Assembly: GCA_033557465.1 (NCBI GenBank)
Contig: CM066033.1
Coordinates: forward strand, 1,248,509,523 to 1,248,573,522
Reading direction: 5' to 3'
DNA length: 64,000 nucleotides
DNA from: Ichthyophis bannanicus
Lineage: Eukaryota; Chordata; Amphibia; Gymnophiona; Ichthyophiidae
In this document: positions 52,456-64,000 of the stretch, one piece after another
Position numbering within the stretch: the stretch's first letter is position 1
How the letters are laid out: each line of letters opens with the position of its first letter
Notes under the pieces: model-generated
Database searches by the model: none
Told to the model about the DNA's origin: nothing
What the model saw: the letters and a program-made list of their open reading frames with translations, nothing else
Position numbers and translations under genes: made by a program

Positions 52456-55400
52456 GGTACAGTATGCTGAGGGTGGTTTTGCTGGCAGCACTAATGTACA
52501 TTAAAAATAGATAATGTTTTGGACAGCCCTATCAAATAACCCCAATGTGGGTTTGAACCCATGACCTCTGGCTCCATAGGCAGTGAAATAACCAGTGGGC
52601 TACAGCTCTATAGCTGTTAGCAAGACCCTGGCTGGCTGCAGAAGGACTACACATCACCACACAAACAGTCTGCTGTGGTCACCAGGATAGGGTTAGCCCA
52701 CCCGTACCCATGATGCACTGCACATGCAAATCAGCCATCTACAGATGAACACAAGATGGGGTATGCACTCCCACAGCACCTCGGCCAGGTAGGGGGAACT
52801 GACCATGTGTGCTACTGGCACAGAGTAGCTACACACCGTCACATTGTGCGGGTACTGTGCTCACCCTGAGGGTGCGGTGGGGTGCCCAGCACCAGGTCCA
52901 CAGCACCTTCCATGGCAGAAATAGGCCATACTGAAGGTCCCCAACAGTGCTAGTGTGTGAGATAGGTGGTTCCTGCAAACACATTTTGGATACATCTGTA
53001 TTTCTCAGTCAGGTCTGACCCTTATGGACCCAGAAGCAGATTATGTACCACCACCCAACCCACCCTCTGGGGCTGTGGGTGGGAAACAGGATCTCCCACC
53101 AACAGGTCCACATTTTACATCCCTGCAATGACAGCAGTAGAGAGGACCATCAACCGCAGTCCTGCTGGGGAACAGACACCCTACAGGGCAGTCAATGCAG
53201 CTCTGTACACATCTATAAAGCAATTGCAGACAGACATTAGGCCCAGAAATATTCAGCTGCACCACACCACAATCTGATATTCTCCTGCAGCCACTGCACC
53301 CTGCAAGGTGTTCCAGCAAGACACATACTAGCTGCAGACAGTCTGATAGCTAGTCCATAGAGCATGTTCCTGGAGAAGATGCATGCACCCAGAATTGGGA
53401 TGTCAGCATACACACCAAGTAGATAAGTCAGTGATTGGGCCCCAAAAGGGAACCCATAAATATCACATGAGAAAAATACTATATAGCACTATGGGGGAGC
53501 CTAGCCATGCCATGGTCACTGCTCAGTCAGAGTGAGAGCGATCTCCCAGCAGAACATGCTGTGGCCACCCTGTCTGTGCAGGTGGTGCCCGGGCACTACA
53601 ATATCCCAGCCAGTGCCCTATGCCCTGTGCAGATGCATCCTGGCCAGGCCACCCTATCCGGGCTATACCCATGGTACCTTGTTCCTCATTATGCACATTG
53701 GCAGGCCAATACTGGCAACAGTGCTGGCAGTGTGGGCTGTGGAGAGTGTTTGCAGCCACCACACACTGGATAGACAGACACACACTCCCACACCTATGCC
53801 AGCATTGTGCTACTATAGAGGTGTTTAGCAGCCCTGGCCACCACACCAGTCCTGGGCACAGTGCAGACATGGATATGGTACGCAATACTGGTGGGGGTCA
53901 CTCCCCAGGGTGGTAAACACTGTCAGAGACCAGACCTGAAGCACACTCCACAGACATCAGAAAGGTTGCTATGATGGAGCTCAATCAGCAAACTGTGCTT
54001 AACGTAGGAATTGCTATCTGCCAGTAATCATAGCAACCTTTTGATAGCTGTGTACCGTATTCCCAGGTGTAGGGTGGCATTGCTAAGGTATGCAAGTGCT
54101 AGTATTGGGAGATGCACGCAGGGCCCAATGTCCTGCCTCTCCAGGGGGCATTGGCTTATGGAGCCTGTGGGTGTGGGTGTGTCTGCCCCTGTTGGCTGCT
54201 GCTTTACGGCAGAGGTTCCCAACTCCAGTCCTGGTGTGCCAAACACTGTTCGGGTTTTCATGCTGTCCCTCATGAATATGCATGAGATATATCTGCATAC
54301 CATGGGGGTGGTGCATAGATATGCAGCACAGGCATCTTTATTAGAGGCAGCATGGAACATGAATGGTGTTTGGCCCTCCAGGACTGCATTTTGGAGTCTC
54401 TGCTGTAGGTAATGCGCCTGTTTATGGAGTCTCTGCTCTGTAGGGTAAAATATAGGTGTTTTGGGCATGTTTACGTCATCTGCAATAAAGGTTCTGTCTG
54501 TATTAGCATGTTGTAGTAGTGGGTAAAATATGGGGACTGGGTTGGCAGGCACCATAGCTGGGACTTGAACCTGTGACCTTCTGCCTTCAAACACACTGGT
54601 TGTGTGCACTGCACCACCATGTTGCCACAGAGACAGTGCATTCCCTGGTGATAGCACGACTGTTTTTCCGGCAGGGCCTGTCTTTTGCAGTGCATGGCAC
54701 CCACCTACACAGGGCTAGGCCATGGTCTGTTCTGGGCAGCTGCCACTGCCCCCCTCCACCACCAGTACCCCTCTGCCACCATGCTGACATGCCCTTCTGC
54801 TGGTGGTGCTGGTGGTGTGCAGTCTCAAGCCATCCAGTGTGCAGGTAGGCGTCTGCCTATGGTGCATGTTCTGGGGTAGGGGTGCCTGCATAGGCATCCA
54901 CGCTTCCCACCAACACCGCCTGCCAATGCTCTGTGCTCTTGGAGGTACCTGCTGGGTACTATCCCCTGTGACACTGTGATAAACACTCTCGTGCCCATGT
55001 TGGGCCCTCATCAGTTGCTTTCTGGCTGCTGTTCAGTTTCAGCATTCCTAAGTGCCACCTAGGCATCTGCCTAGTCCGCACTGTGCCCCAGCTGCACCAC
55101 AGCATGTGCCACCTGCAGCCCTCTGTATCCCCTTTCCCAGCATCTGTCCAGTTGCCCATTCCGACATGCCCGTCCTGCTGTTGTGGAACATGTGCATGCC
55201 ATAGGTAACCTTTCCAATGGAGAGGGAAACCCTGATCAGTGCTATTTCACTGTGGGATCATTCACCTTGTATGGGGACGGAGCGTAGACCCTTCCAAAAT
55301 TCATATCTTTGTTTTGGAGCTTTCTTGGGAGTGTTTTTTGATGTTTCCCATTGCTATCACTATTGCCCAGCTTGGTTATGTTTTTTTTACATTTACTTCT

Positions 55401-55531
55401 GTTCATTTTCAATGTTTATTTGCCCCTTTTGTTCCGTGCCCATGTATCACACTTATAACTTTTTTGTAGGTTTCCTTGGTTTTGCTGTACATTGCTGACG
55501 GAAATGGTTTCTTTTCCCTTTAAATCAGCTC

Positions 55532-55556
55532 TAACGCCAGGGTTTCTCTGGCGTTA
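55532..55556. repeat. Family E terminal hairpin (E6)
   Basis: The stem TAACGCCAG with CTGGCGTTA is intact; the loop is GGTTTCT instead of GGTTTCA. The stem is conserved while the loop varies. Confidence 0.8.
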
Positions 55557-55828
55557 GTTTTGAGCCTCGGATTTCACAGCGTTGGTATGCAGGGAGCCTC
55601 TCCCCTCACACTCTCCACCCATTGACCCCTTCTCTCCGCCCCTGGGGAGCCTTCCTCCGCCCTCCGGGAGCCTTTCCCCACCTTCAGCGCTCGTTTGTGC
55701 CACAGCGCATGTTATCGCGCGATATGGTACCTGTGCGCCTTAAAAAGCGCCATCATCGCGTGATAAGGTACCTTATCATGTGATAACATCGCAGAGCGCA
55801 CGTTAAGATGGTTTAGTAAACATACCCC

Positions 55829-58074
55829 TACATCTTAGAAGTCTAGCTAAGGAGATCTGTACCATTGAGACATGCCCATGTGAGATGACAGCTATAGGTT
55901 TTTACCTCCCTTTGTGAACTTATCCTTTGTCCTTGTATCTATTTTGCTTAGAAACTGCAGTGATAACCTTGGATGAAGGTTGACTGACCACATGCATGCA
56001 CAAAATCCATGTAATGGCAGCTTTATCAAAAATACAAAAGCTGACACTAAATACAAATAAAAAATTACAGAATACTTTCCATCTTTTTTCCCTCCTTACT
56101 GAAGCAGCATTAGCATATAAATAAATTTGATTGTCATGATTTTGTTTTTTGAATGGCACCTGGAAAATAAGTCTGAAATGCATTTTTTAACCTTGTGCAT
56201 TTTCAGACTGTTTTGATTTGTCAAACTCAAACTGTTGTAGTTGTGCAAATCATAGCACTGTATATGCCGTCTTTGACAGTAATTATCCGAGAATATGCTG
56301 AATGCTTCAGTTAAAGGTTGTGTCCTGCAGTTTAACACAGCTTGTCTCTGACATTGACTCATGAGGTAGTGAATTTCATATCTTGATACAACTTTATTTT
56401 ACTAAAAGTTTCCCTATTAATATTGTCAATGATGTTTACTGTGTGGGATGATGAACTACATTATCACTACTTCAGCTTCAAAGTCATAAAAAGAAATTAT
56501 ATTTATAATTAGACCAACAATTTAAAAAGTTAGAAGATGAATTTAAGAATATGAGATACTCCTTTAAATTTTTGTACTTTGCTTGGAGCAGTTATTTGGT
56601 TGAAAAGGGATAATTAATAAAGATGTGATTTCTGTATAAAAAAAAGAAAATAAGAACAAAAAGAAAGATGTTGCAAGGCAGGATGCCAAAGGATATGTGA
56701 TCTAATCACTTGAGATACACTGATACCTCACTATAGATGCATTCTGGAGGGATATTATAAGGTTTGAATCCACTAAAATCTAGAGAGACAAATTTACAGG
56801 AAAAAAGGTGTTCAGAGTCTTCAGTAATTACATCCATTGATTTAAAATGTGGCCCAGAGACCTTGTCTAGATTGGAAAAGTCTGATAAATCATGCTTTAT
56901 GTTCTTTACTGGACTGGACTCCTCTTGGAATAAAATAATACATCATCAGCTTCATTTCTATTTGCATTTTCCACACTCTTTTCTGTTTATTACGCTTTCA
57001 CAAGCATCTGGAAGTGGGCAGAGAAAACACAAAGAGCGTGCTTCTAACTATGATATTTGTTCGACATAACACCAAGAAACCCAAAAGATTCGTTATGCTT
57101 CAATCCACAAATTGCGGCATCTAAGAAAAGAGGAGTGGGGCATTTGTTCACAGTGGTTCACCTGCATCATCAACTGAGAAAAACAACGTGCAGCGCATCA
57201 CCAACCTGAGACTGTCAGATTCTGACAGATACATTTATAGAAAAGAACCTCGGGTGCTTCCACACTGCTTCATCTCTACCATGCGTAAAAATAAACAACT
57301 GTACCAGGCACTGCTTTTCATGATGGCTTTGTTTATTTTTGCATTTTGGGATTATACGTTCTTTTAAGTCATTCGACTGATTTTGGGGCACATGGAGAAA
57401 AACTTAACGTGACATTTTTCTACACTTCCCCACACTAGGCTTGATCCCCGATGCAGAAAGCAAGCTAGTGCTGGAAAAATGCCAAATAAAAAAAATGTGC
57501 TAAATTGCAGTGCACTTGGCATGTAAATCACATGCAAATTGATGCATAATTAATTGCATCTGATATAAAAATCTGTGCTGAAATTTATCAGTTTTTTACA
57601 ATGTTTTTAATCCCGGCTCTTCACACCAGCTTTGGGCAGGCATAAAAGTCCAGCCAGGAGCAAAAACATCATCTGAGGTGAAGTTTGACACTTCAACTAA
57701 GATGATCCAGTCATCGGGGAAAGCCTCCGATGCCATCATAACACTGTCAGGGGGCTGGTGTCCCCCCAGACAGCGACACCCCCTAACAGAAACAAAAACC
57801 CTGGTGGCCCAGTGGCCCCAATCCCTCCCCCCCCCACAAACCTAAACAAAAAAAATGCTGGTGGCCCAGCGGCCATGATCCCTCCCAGAGAAACAAACTG
57901 ACCTCACCCAAACCCTTCTACACCCCCCAGTATGTTAATTGATGGAGCGGGAATGTTGCCCACATGCTCTCACTCCTGTGCCACCATCTTGTAAAATGGT
58001 GGTGCATGGGCCCCTGAGGTGCATCCTGGGATGCACTTGGCGGGGTTAGTCAGCCATATAAGGCACAACTGGAT
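55829..58074. other. Unrecognised AT-rich stretch
   Basis: No gene is identified. A plus-strand open frame at 56,764-57,069 lacks any domain. A (CCCCC)-rich stretch with repeated CTGGTGGCCCAG(T/C)GGCC near 57,800-57,870 is a short local duplication. The part from about 57,900 to 58,074 may belong to the SINE that follows. Confidence 0.4.
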
Positions 58075-58160
58075 GTCTAGGAGTAGCCTAATGATTAGAG
58101 TAGTGGGCAAGGACCACAGAAGTCAGGGTTCAAATCCCACTGCTGCTTTCATTGTGATTG
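58075..58160 (+). mobile_element. tRNA-derived SINE head
   Basis: AGTAGCCTAATGATTAGAG is a clear A box and GGGTTCAAATCCC at 58,127-58,139 a canonical B box, separated as in a tRNA. The following CACTGCTGCT is typical of vertebrate tRNA-derived SINEs. The 3' extent is uncertain; there is no clear tail. Confidence 0.75.
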
Positions 58161-59283
58161 TGCTGAGTACTAGAGGTGATGGATTGCTAGTGCCTTTTCA
58201 CCCTCTAGATGCTTCTCAGCCAAAACAAGCACTTTCCTATGGCATATTCATGCCTGGAGCAGGTATAACCTTAGAGGCAACTCCAGATGTTTCTGAGATC
58301 AGGTAGTGATGCATAAGTTCCTGAGAATACCTCAGTCATGCCTTCACCACACCCCCATTCAGACTTGGCCATCCACAGAACCAGCTTCAAAGTTGGCTCT
58401 GGAGATTTCTCTATCGGGACCATACCAAGCGAGAAATGCATCCTGTGTGACTAACTAATCTGGCACCCCCCTTCACCTTAACACATTCAGTAACTCAGTC
58501 TTTTTGAGCTTCCTGGGAGCCCACTGATGATATCAGCATCCCCTTCTGTGCTTGTGCCCTTTGTGGCCGCACCACTCACACAGCCCTTGCTATGGCCCTC
58601 GTCTCTAGGCCTGTTTTCAGATATCCAAAGCATGAATAGGGCTTCCAAACTAACCCCCTATATATTTAGCGGCTATTGTATATAGGTGACTGGCACAGAA
58701 TGTTCTCTATGTATAGTTGCTGCCTATCCAGATAATGGCATTGAATATATCAGTCCAGCATTTAACAAACTCTACTCATTGCTGTGGCTGAATATTGGGC
58801 CAATAGAAAATGAATGAACGACCCTTTCCATCTGCTCATTTACCCCTCTTGCTTTCGTATTGTTGACCTCGCTCAAATTCCACATTTACCCTCATTTTAC
58901 CACTAATCATCTATATTATCCCATCTTTTTTTCCATTTTTTATCACCAGCAATATAAAGCAATTGTATATATTTATTACCCATTATGTGAAGAAATATTT
59001 TATTATGCTACTCCTGAATCTACCCTTTTTAGTCCCATACTATGACCTTTTGTTCTAGAACTTGCTGCCATATGCAAATGATCTCCACATGTTTGTCTTA
59101 ATTAAATATTCATTTGAACAGACACGCTCTGTTTACTTGAACTAGATCTGTGCTTTAAAGCTATTTAGAAGTAGAAGGATGAAAAATGTTTGAAAATCAA
59201 TCCTAAAAATTAGAAAAAAATAAAAAAACAATTTGCCTTGGATAGGAAGATCTTGTACACATAAATCAGAGTGTAATCCTCTG
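58161..59283. other. Unrecognised sequence
   Basis: AT-rich sequence with no recognised domain, RNA gene or repeat. It may include the body of the SINE just upstream. Confidence 0.35.
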
Positions 59284-59676
59284 ATGGAGGGTGTGCAGAT
59301 TCTCTTAGCAACAGGTAAAAGAAGTTCTAACCAAGGAGGATCAAGTTTATATAGTGGTGAGAAAATCATTTCTGAATTTCTGCTTTGTGCATCAAATCTG
59401 ATCTTTCTTTCAAAAGCTGATGTTAGGCAACTGATCCAGCCTGCATTGATTGGTCACCTTCTTGAGTGCAACCTAGTTTATCATGTACTGATTGCCACAA
59501 AGGGTGAATACTTGGTTACAGTTGATTCAGAACAGGGCTGCAAAGATAATTACTTCTTCCAAGAGATGGAACAGGGCAACACCTTTATTGATCAATCACA
59601 CTTACTGCCTAATCATCTGAAAATGTTGTTTAAATTATTGACATTATTTCACAATTCTATTTGTGAACATTGTTAG
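59284..59676 (+). CDS. Uncharacterised ORF, 130 residues
   Basis: An ATG at 59,284 opens a frame of 130 residues that is longer than its AT-rich surroundings would favour by chance. The protein has no signal peptide or recognised domain. Residues around 45-120 include alternating hydrophobic and polar blocks (ALIGHLLECNLVYHVLIA). I cannot assign a function. It may be a decayed exon, a processed gene fragment or chance. Confidence 0.25.
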   Translation: MEGVQILLATGKRSSNQGGSSLYSGEKIISEFLLCASNLIFLSKADVRQLIQPALIGHLLECNLVYHVLIATKGEYLVTVDSEQGCKDNYFFQEMEQGNTFIDQSHLLPNHLKMLFKLLTLFHNSICEHC

Positions 59677-60510
59677 ACTTACTTGAGTAAATGTGTTGCA
59701 GTTTACTCAGCGCTACCCTCATTAAGGGCAGAGAATGGCACCTCTGCAGACTGGATTGTAGAATGGCTATCATAAGGCATCTTAGTAAATAGGATTGCAG
59801 GCTAGAATTACCTGGGGAAAACACCAAAGGGAAAGTCACCCCAACTTTAGAATACATTTCCAAAACTAGAGAAACTGGAACAGAATCATAACAGCTTTAG
59901 GAAAAATCTTCAAAACTGGTTATTAGCCTTTTGCATTCAGAGAATCCCCAGCAGAAGGTAAATGACTATTTCTGTATTTGAGAAAGGGTTTTATACAGGG
60001 CTGACAATAGACAGAGTTTGCTTCTGGTTTGAGAAAGGCTCAACCAGAGGGAATGAGGGTGGTGTTATGGAGCTGCTGAGCAGTTGAACTGGAATTGTTC
60101 TTTAAACCATGCTTGAAGGACTACAAGAGGTTTTGAAGTTGAAATGAGATTCTTTAAGGTGCGCTGGTAAGGGTGGAGATCTACAAAATGCCCTTTCAGG
60201 TCAGGGCATGGGATTAAAAAGGAGCTATTGTCTTGAAAGTTGCTGATTGATCTGTCTAGCCAGTTGTGAGGACAAACACTGATTTGCAGTCCAGTTTTAC
60301 TTTAAGGTAGAGAGACTACAACCTCATTAGAACATCACCTAAAACCTTGGATATAACAGTAAAATTCAAACAATCTCACTGCTGATGTTATCAGAAAAAT
60401 TCGCAATAAAAGGATGAAAAGACTTCAGAAAGGCTGGGCAAGATAAATAACATTCTAGTCGACTGTCTCATATTAATCAGAAAACACTTATTAAACATGT
60501 GGGGGGAATT
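59677..60510. other. Unrecognised sequence
   Basis: AT-rich sequence without recognised features up to the CR1 fragment. Confidence 0.4.
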
Positions 60511-62000
60511 TTTAAAAAGGGTTCGAGGGTGATCCGGGAAACTACAGACTGGTGAGCCTCATGTCAGTACCGGGAAAAATGGTAGAAACCATCATAAAGA
60601 ATAAAATTACTCAACATGTAGATAGTCATGGCCTAATGGGAGACAGCCAACATGGCTTTAGACAAGGAAGATCTTGTCTTACTAATCTGTTATGTTTTTT
60701 TGAAAGTGTGAATAAACAGGTGGACAAAGGTGAGTCGGTTGATATAGTGTATCTGGACTTTCAGAAAGCCTTTGACAAGGTCCCTCATCAGAGACTTTTG
60801 GCAAAACTAAAGAGTCATGGGATAGGAGGCAGTGTACTACTGTGGATCAGGAACTGGTTAAAAGATAGCAGAGGGTTGGGCTAAATGGCCAATTTTCCCA
60901 ATGGAGAAAGGTGAATAGTGGTGTACCCCAGAGATCTGTGCTGGGTCCGCTGCTTTTTGACATATTCATAAATGACCTAGAAAGTGGAATAACGAGTGAG
61001 GTTTTCAAATTTGCAGATGACACAAAACTATTTAAAGCTGTTAAAACCCAAGAGGATTGTGGAAAATTGCAAGAGGATCTTGATAAATTGGAAGACTGGG
61101 CATCAAAATGGCAGATGAAATTTAATGTGGACAAGTGCAAAGTTATGCACCTAGGTAAGAACAACCCAAACTATGGTTACACGATGCAAGGTTCCACATT
61201 AGGAACCACCACCCAGGAAAAAGATTTAGGCGTCATTGTGGATAACATGTTAAAACCCTCAGCCCAGTGTGCAGTGGCAGCCAAGAGAGCAAATAGAATG
61301 CTAGGTATCATAAGGAAAGGAATGGAAAATAAAACAAAAGATATTATAATGCCTCTATACCGTTCCATGGTGAGACCGCACCTTGAATATTGTGTGCAAT
61401 TCTGGTCGCCGTATTTTAAAAAGAATATAGCATTATTAGAAAAGGTTCAGAGAAGAGCCACCAAAATGGTGAAGGGGATGGAAGGATACTCCTATGAAGA
61501 AAGGCTAAAAAGGTTAGTGCTCTTTAACCTGGAAAAGAGACAGCTGAGGGGAGATATGATAGAAGTCTATAAATTAATGAACGGAGTGGAACGGGTAAAC
61601 ATAGATCGATTGTTTACGTTATCAGAATATAGAAAGACTAGGGGACATGCAATGAAGCTACAGGGTAAACTATTTAAGACTAATAAAAGAAAATATTTTT
61701 TCACTCATCATGTAATCAAACTCTGGAATTTGTTACCGGAGGATGTAGTAAAGGCTGTTAGTGTAGCTGGGTTTAAAAAAGGTTTGGACAAGTTCCTGGA
61801 GGAAAGGTCCATAAACCATTATTAAGAAGGGACCCAGGATAGCAATGCTTGACCTAGTACAAGCGTTGCAGAACCTGTGTCTTTTGGGGAAACTGCTAGG
61901 TACGTATGACCTAGATTGGCCACTGTTGGAAACAGGATACTGGGCTTGATGGACCTTGGTCTGACCCAGTATGGCATATCTTATGTTTTTATGTTCTTAT
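60511..62000 (+). mobile_element. 5'-truncated CR1, classic sub-family (CR1-E)
   Basis: The element contains the second half of ORF2, then a 3' UTR with TGGGCTTGATGGACCTTGGTC and TGACCCAGTATGGC, which is the classic CR1 3' end known from reptiles and birds, and a short ATTCTTATG-type octamer tail. Its 3' end differs completely from CR1-A, so at least two CR1 lineages occur here. Confidence 0.9.
60531..61825 (+). pseudogene. CR1-E ORF2 reverse transcriptase, frameshifted
   Basis: The first frame, to 60,884, contains SQHGFRQGRSCLTNL and the VYLDFQKAFDKVPH motif. Near 60,865 the frame shifts, and from 60,911 it continues with the GVPQ(R)SVLGP block, catalytic FADD at about 61,009, the KVMHLG motif and the C-terminal domain to 61,825. 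The usual Gly of PQGS is Arg here. The N-terminal endonuclease is missing through 5' truncation. Confidence 0.88.
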
Positions 62001-62138
62001 GAATTTTTAGCGGTGGCAGCCAGCAAACTTAAAGTGACTGAATGTTGCTGCTTTAATTTAAACCCAGATATTGAAATGCTGTGGCCATATCTGTCCATTA
62101 GCATTAAATATCCGGGTTGCCTGGATTTTAGCTAGCCA

Positions 62139-62282
62139 GTCATAGAAACATAGAAACATGACGACAGAAAAAGACCACATGGCCTATCTAGTCTGTCCTT
62201 CCATAACAACTACAACAGTCCCCTTTTTACCTTTAGAGATCCTCTGTGTTTGTCCCATGCTTTTTTGAATTCAGTGACTGTC
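62139..62282 (-). mobile_element. CR1 3'-end fragment, sub-family of CR1-A
   Basis: The complement shows the end of ORF2, the CR1-A-type 3' UTR (GGACAGACTAGATAGGCCATG) and tail units ATGTTTCT. It is only about 140 bases, a strongly 5'-truncated insertion. Confidence 0.85.
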
Positions 62283-62462
62283 AGTGGTGATATTCAGTGG
62301 TGATATTCAGCTACTGGCCGGATTGATAAACCAGCTACAGTTTGGCCAACTTTTTTATAGCCTGTGTTGTACAGAAAACCCCGTCCCATCACATGCCACA
62401 ATACCACACTCTGATTTTGCTCTCCACTCTTCTCATGGAATGTCCTGACTCTAAACGCTTAA

Positions 62463-64000
62463 GGGTATGTTTACCAAACTTCGGTAATGTCACCCGTGTT
62501 AGGTTCTGCACCCATGTTAGGTACAGATGCCCATATAAAGGCATCATTACAGCAAGCCATATCAGCTAACGCGCATTACAAGGCGCCTTACAAGGCACAT
62601 TACAAGGCGCCTTGTAAGGTGCATTGTAAGTTGCCTTGTAAGGCGCCTTATAAGGCATCTTGTAAGGTGCCTTGTAAGGTACATTATAAGGTGCCTTGTA
62701 AGGTGCCTCATAAGGCGCCCTATAGGGCTCCTTAGGCTAAGCACCGTATTAGGCACCCATGGACAAGGCACTGTAGAAGGCACCCTGGGCTATGGAACCA
62801 AGGTTATGGTGCCCTAGGTTAGTGTGCCCTAAGGGCTGCAAGGTGCTGCAGGATGACATGCATGACCTGTGAGGAACAGAGATAGATGTAGTCCTAACAC
62901 TAGATAGAGCACTCTGGAAAGGCAATGAACAGGTGAGTGAAGGAGGGAGAGCTGGGAGCCGCTGGACCTGCCATATCTGCGGGCATCCCATGTGGCTGCC
63001 AGTACTGATGACAAACATGGTAGGGGCAACTGTACCACAGCACAAGGTGTTGGCAATGTAAAGTACTGGAAAGACAGTTGGTGGCAGACGATGGGAATAT
63101 GTGTCCCCCAGTGGAGGCGGAGGTGGCAGGATAGCTACAATGATGGGTGGACAGAGGAGTGGTGGTGCTATGCAGATCAGGCACAGGCGAGGCAAGCACG
63201 ATGAGGCACAATGCAGGAAAGGGTAGCAGTGCAGGACATGGGGTGGCAGCCTGCACAGGCAGGCAGGACTCTACACAGCTGACAGATGCAGATAGACGGA
63301 CCGAGGGAGAATGTTGGCAATTGTGGCAAGGGTATTATGGGCTGGCAGCACAGATCTGCAAAAATATGACTGTTACAGGCATGCACACTATTTGAGTAGG
63401 ACAGGCATGAGAGGAGGGAACAATGAGAAGTTGAACCCATGAACACTGCTAAGAATGGCATTGTATTAACCAGTAGGCTATACCTCCGTGGTGTATGTCA
63501 CAGCAATAACTGGGTACAGAAGGACTGCAGGTCACTGCACAAACTGTCTGCTCTGAGTGCCAGGATAGGGTAACCCCACCAGTACCCATGATGCAATGCA
63601 CATGCTGAATAGCTGTCTACAGCTGATCACCAAATGGGGTCTGCACCTCTCCGGTACCTCAGCTTGGAAAGATGAACTGACAGTGCAGGATACTGGCACA
63701 GAGTAGCTACAGACCATGCCATTGTAGGGGTTCTGAGTTCACCCTGAGGGATAGGATGCCCAGCACTAGGTCTGTAGTACATGTGGTGCTAGAGATAGGT
63801 CCTGCTGTACATCCCCATCACTACCAGTGTGTGACAGGTGTTCCTTGCAGTGCAGCTGAAGGTAATTTGGTGTCCATCTGTATCCTGCAGTCACATGTGT
63901 CCCTCTGGGACCAAACACCACCCAGATTAGTGTATATCCCGTGTTAGGGTCTGGCTGACATGGGCACCTGTTACCAGGTCAGAGGGGTTTCTAGATTTGC
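62463..64000 (+). mobile_element. Family E element copy E7, left part (runs off the window)
   Basis: Starts GGGTATGTTTACCAAAC at 62,463. The palindrome array (62,570-62,735) is here made almost only of ACAAGGCGCCTTGTAAGGTGC-type units, more regular than in other copies. A minus-strand tRNA-like module lies at 63,430-63,490. The block GGCACAGAGTAGCTACAGACC and later parts match E3-E6. A segment of about 600 bases (62,820-63,410) without counterpart elsewhere separates the array from the tRNA-like module. Confidence 0.7.
62570..62735. repeat. Palindrome array, regular form (E7)
   Basis: About nine tandem half-palindromes alternate AAGGCGCCTT, AAGGTGCCTT and AAGGTGCATT with TATA or TGTA spacers. 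Short units can pair with their neighbours in many registers. Confidence 0.82.

Larger units (their letters stand above)
51906..55828 (+). mobile_element. Family E element copy E6 (complete)
   Basis: Left end GGGGTATGTTTACTAAAACG and right end GGTTTAGTAAACATACCCC form the terminal inverted repeat. Flanks TACATTAT (51,898-51,905) and TACATCTT (55,829-55,836) share six of eight bases, a possible 8-bp target duplication. E6 differs from E5 by lacking the LINE insertion and by a deletion of about 35 bases in the first tRNA-like module (52,115-52,150), which removes the A-box-like half. The right arm is also diverged, with GCGCATGTTATCGCGCG in place of GCGCGCAATAACACGCG. Confidence 0.8.

Noticed and set aside
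30982..55473. A genuine 12-kb tandem duplication
   Set aside because: Possible, but homology ends exactly at a 500-N placeholder on both sides and both copies become indel-rich toward it, which fits an unmerged overlap better.
56764..57069. Host gene exon
   Set aside because: No splice sites in good context, no recognisable domain, and composition as in the surrounding AT-rich sequence.
63000..63400. Myb-like or Harbinger accessory protein in E7
   Set aside because: A Trp-spaced pattern appeared in translation, but no frame gives a continuous domain on either strand.
58075..63490. tRNA genes at the A-box/B-box stretches (58,081, 63,430 and within family E)
   Set aside because: None folds into a full cloverleaf with a readable anticodon arm and acceptor stem. 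They lie in repeated elements and vary in number, so they are tRNA-derived modules.

Overview
This window is vertebrate intergenic DNA made almost entirely of transposable elements. I found no credible host gene. The mix of CR1-type LINEs, a class I (gammaretrovirus-like) endogenous retrovirus, a Ngaro/DIRS tyrosine-recombinase retrotransposon, a GIY-YIG Penelope-like element, a Tc1 transposon, hAT-type MITEs and tRNA-derived modules fits an amphibian with a large genome. A caecilian is my best guess, but that is inference from element composition only.

Layout. 0.6-4.6 kb: a nearly full-length CR1 on the plus strand. 4.6-5.4 kb: two 95-bp minisatellite arrays and a G-rich tract. 5.4-8.4 kb: a truncated retroviral gag-pol on the minus strand. 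8.4-12.9 kb: a reversed copy (E1) of a roughly 4-kb element family, called 'family E' here, which recurs six more times. 13.3-15.9 kb: LINE fragments, including two CR1 tails lying tail to tail. 17.2-19.3 kb: a family E fragment cut by a dead Tc1 transposase. 19.4-22.9 kb: a decayed L2/Rex1-like LINE containing an opposite-strand relative. 24.1-33.9 kb: a minus-strand Penelope-like element split inside its coding region by a 7.3-kb Ngaro element. 33.9-42.9 kb: family E copies E3 and E4 separated by a composite palindromic MITE. 42,929-43,428 is a run of 500 Ns. 43.4-55.8 kb repeats the 31-42.9 kb segment (Ngaro end, Penelope, E5, MITE, E6). 55.8-64 kb: mostly unrecognised AT-rich sequence, a tRNA-headed SINE, a CR1 3' half and the start of another family E copy (E7).

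Two points matter most. First, the 12-kb repeat around the N gap looks like two contig ends that overlap but were never merged. The homology runs exactly to the gap on both sides, and each copy becomes indel-rich towards the gap, so E3/E4 and E5/E6 are probably the same loci. Second, family E has terminal inverted repeats, convergent tRNA-like (Pol III promoter-like) modules around an array of short GGTGCC/GGCACC palindromes, and a terminal hairpin that is kept by a compensating base change in one diverged copy. I could not assign it to a known superfamily, and it is the best candidate here for something undescribed.

How the parts work together: the autonomous elements (CR1, Ngaro, Penelope, retrovirus, Tc1) each carry frameshifts, stops or truncations, and the rest is non-autonomous. 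Several breaks are single-base indels. Because this assembly shows indel errors near the gap, some of them may be sequencing errors rather than real damage.
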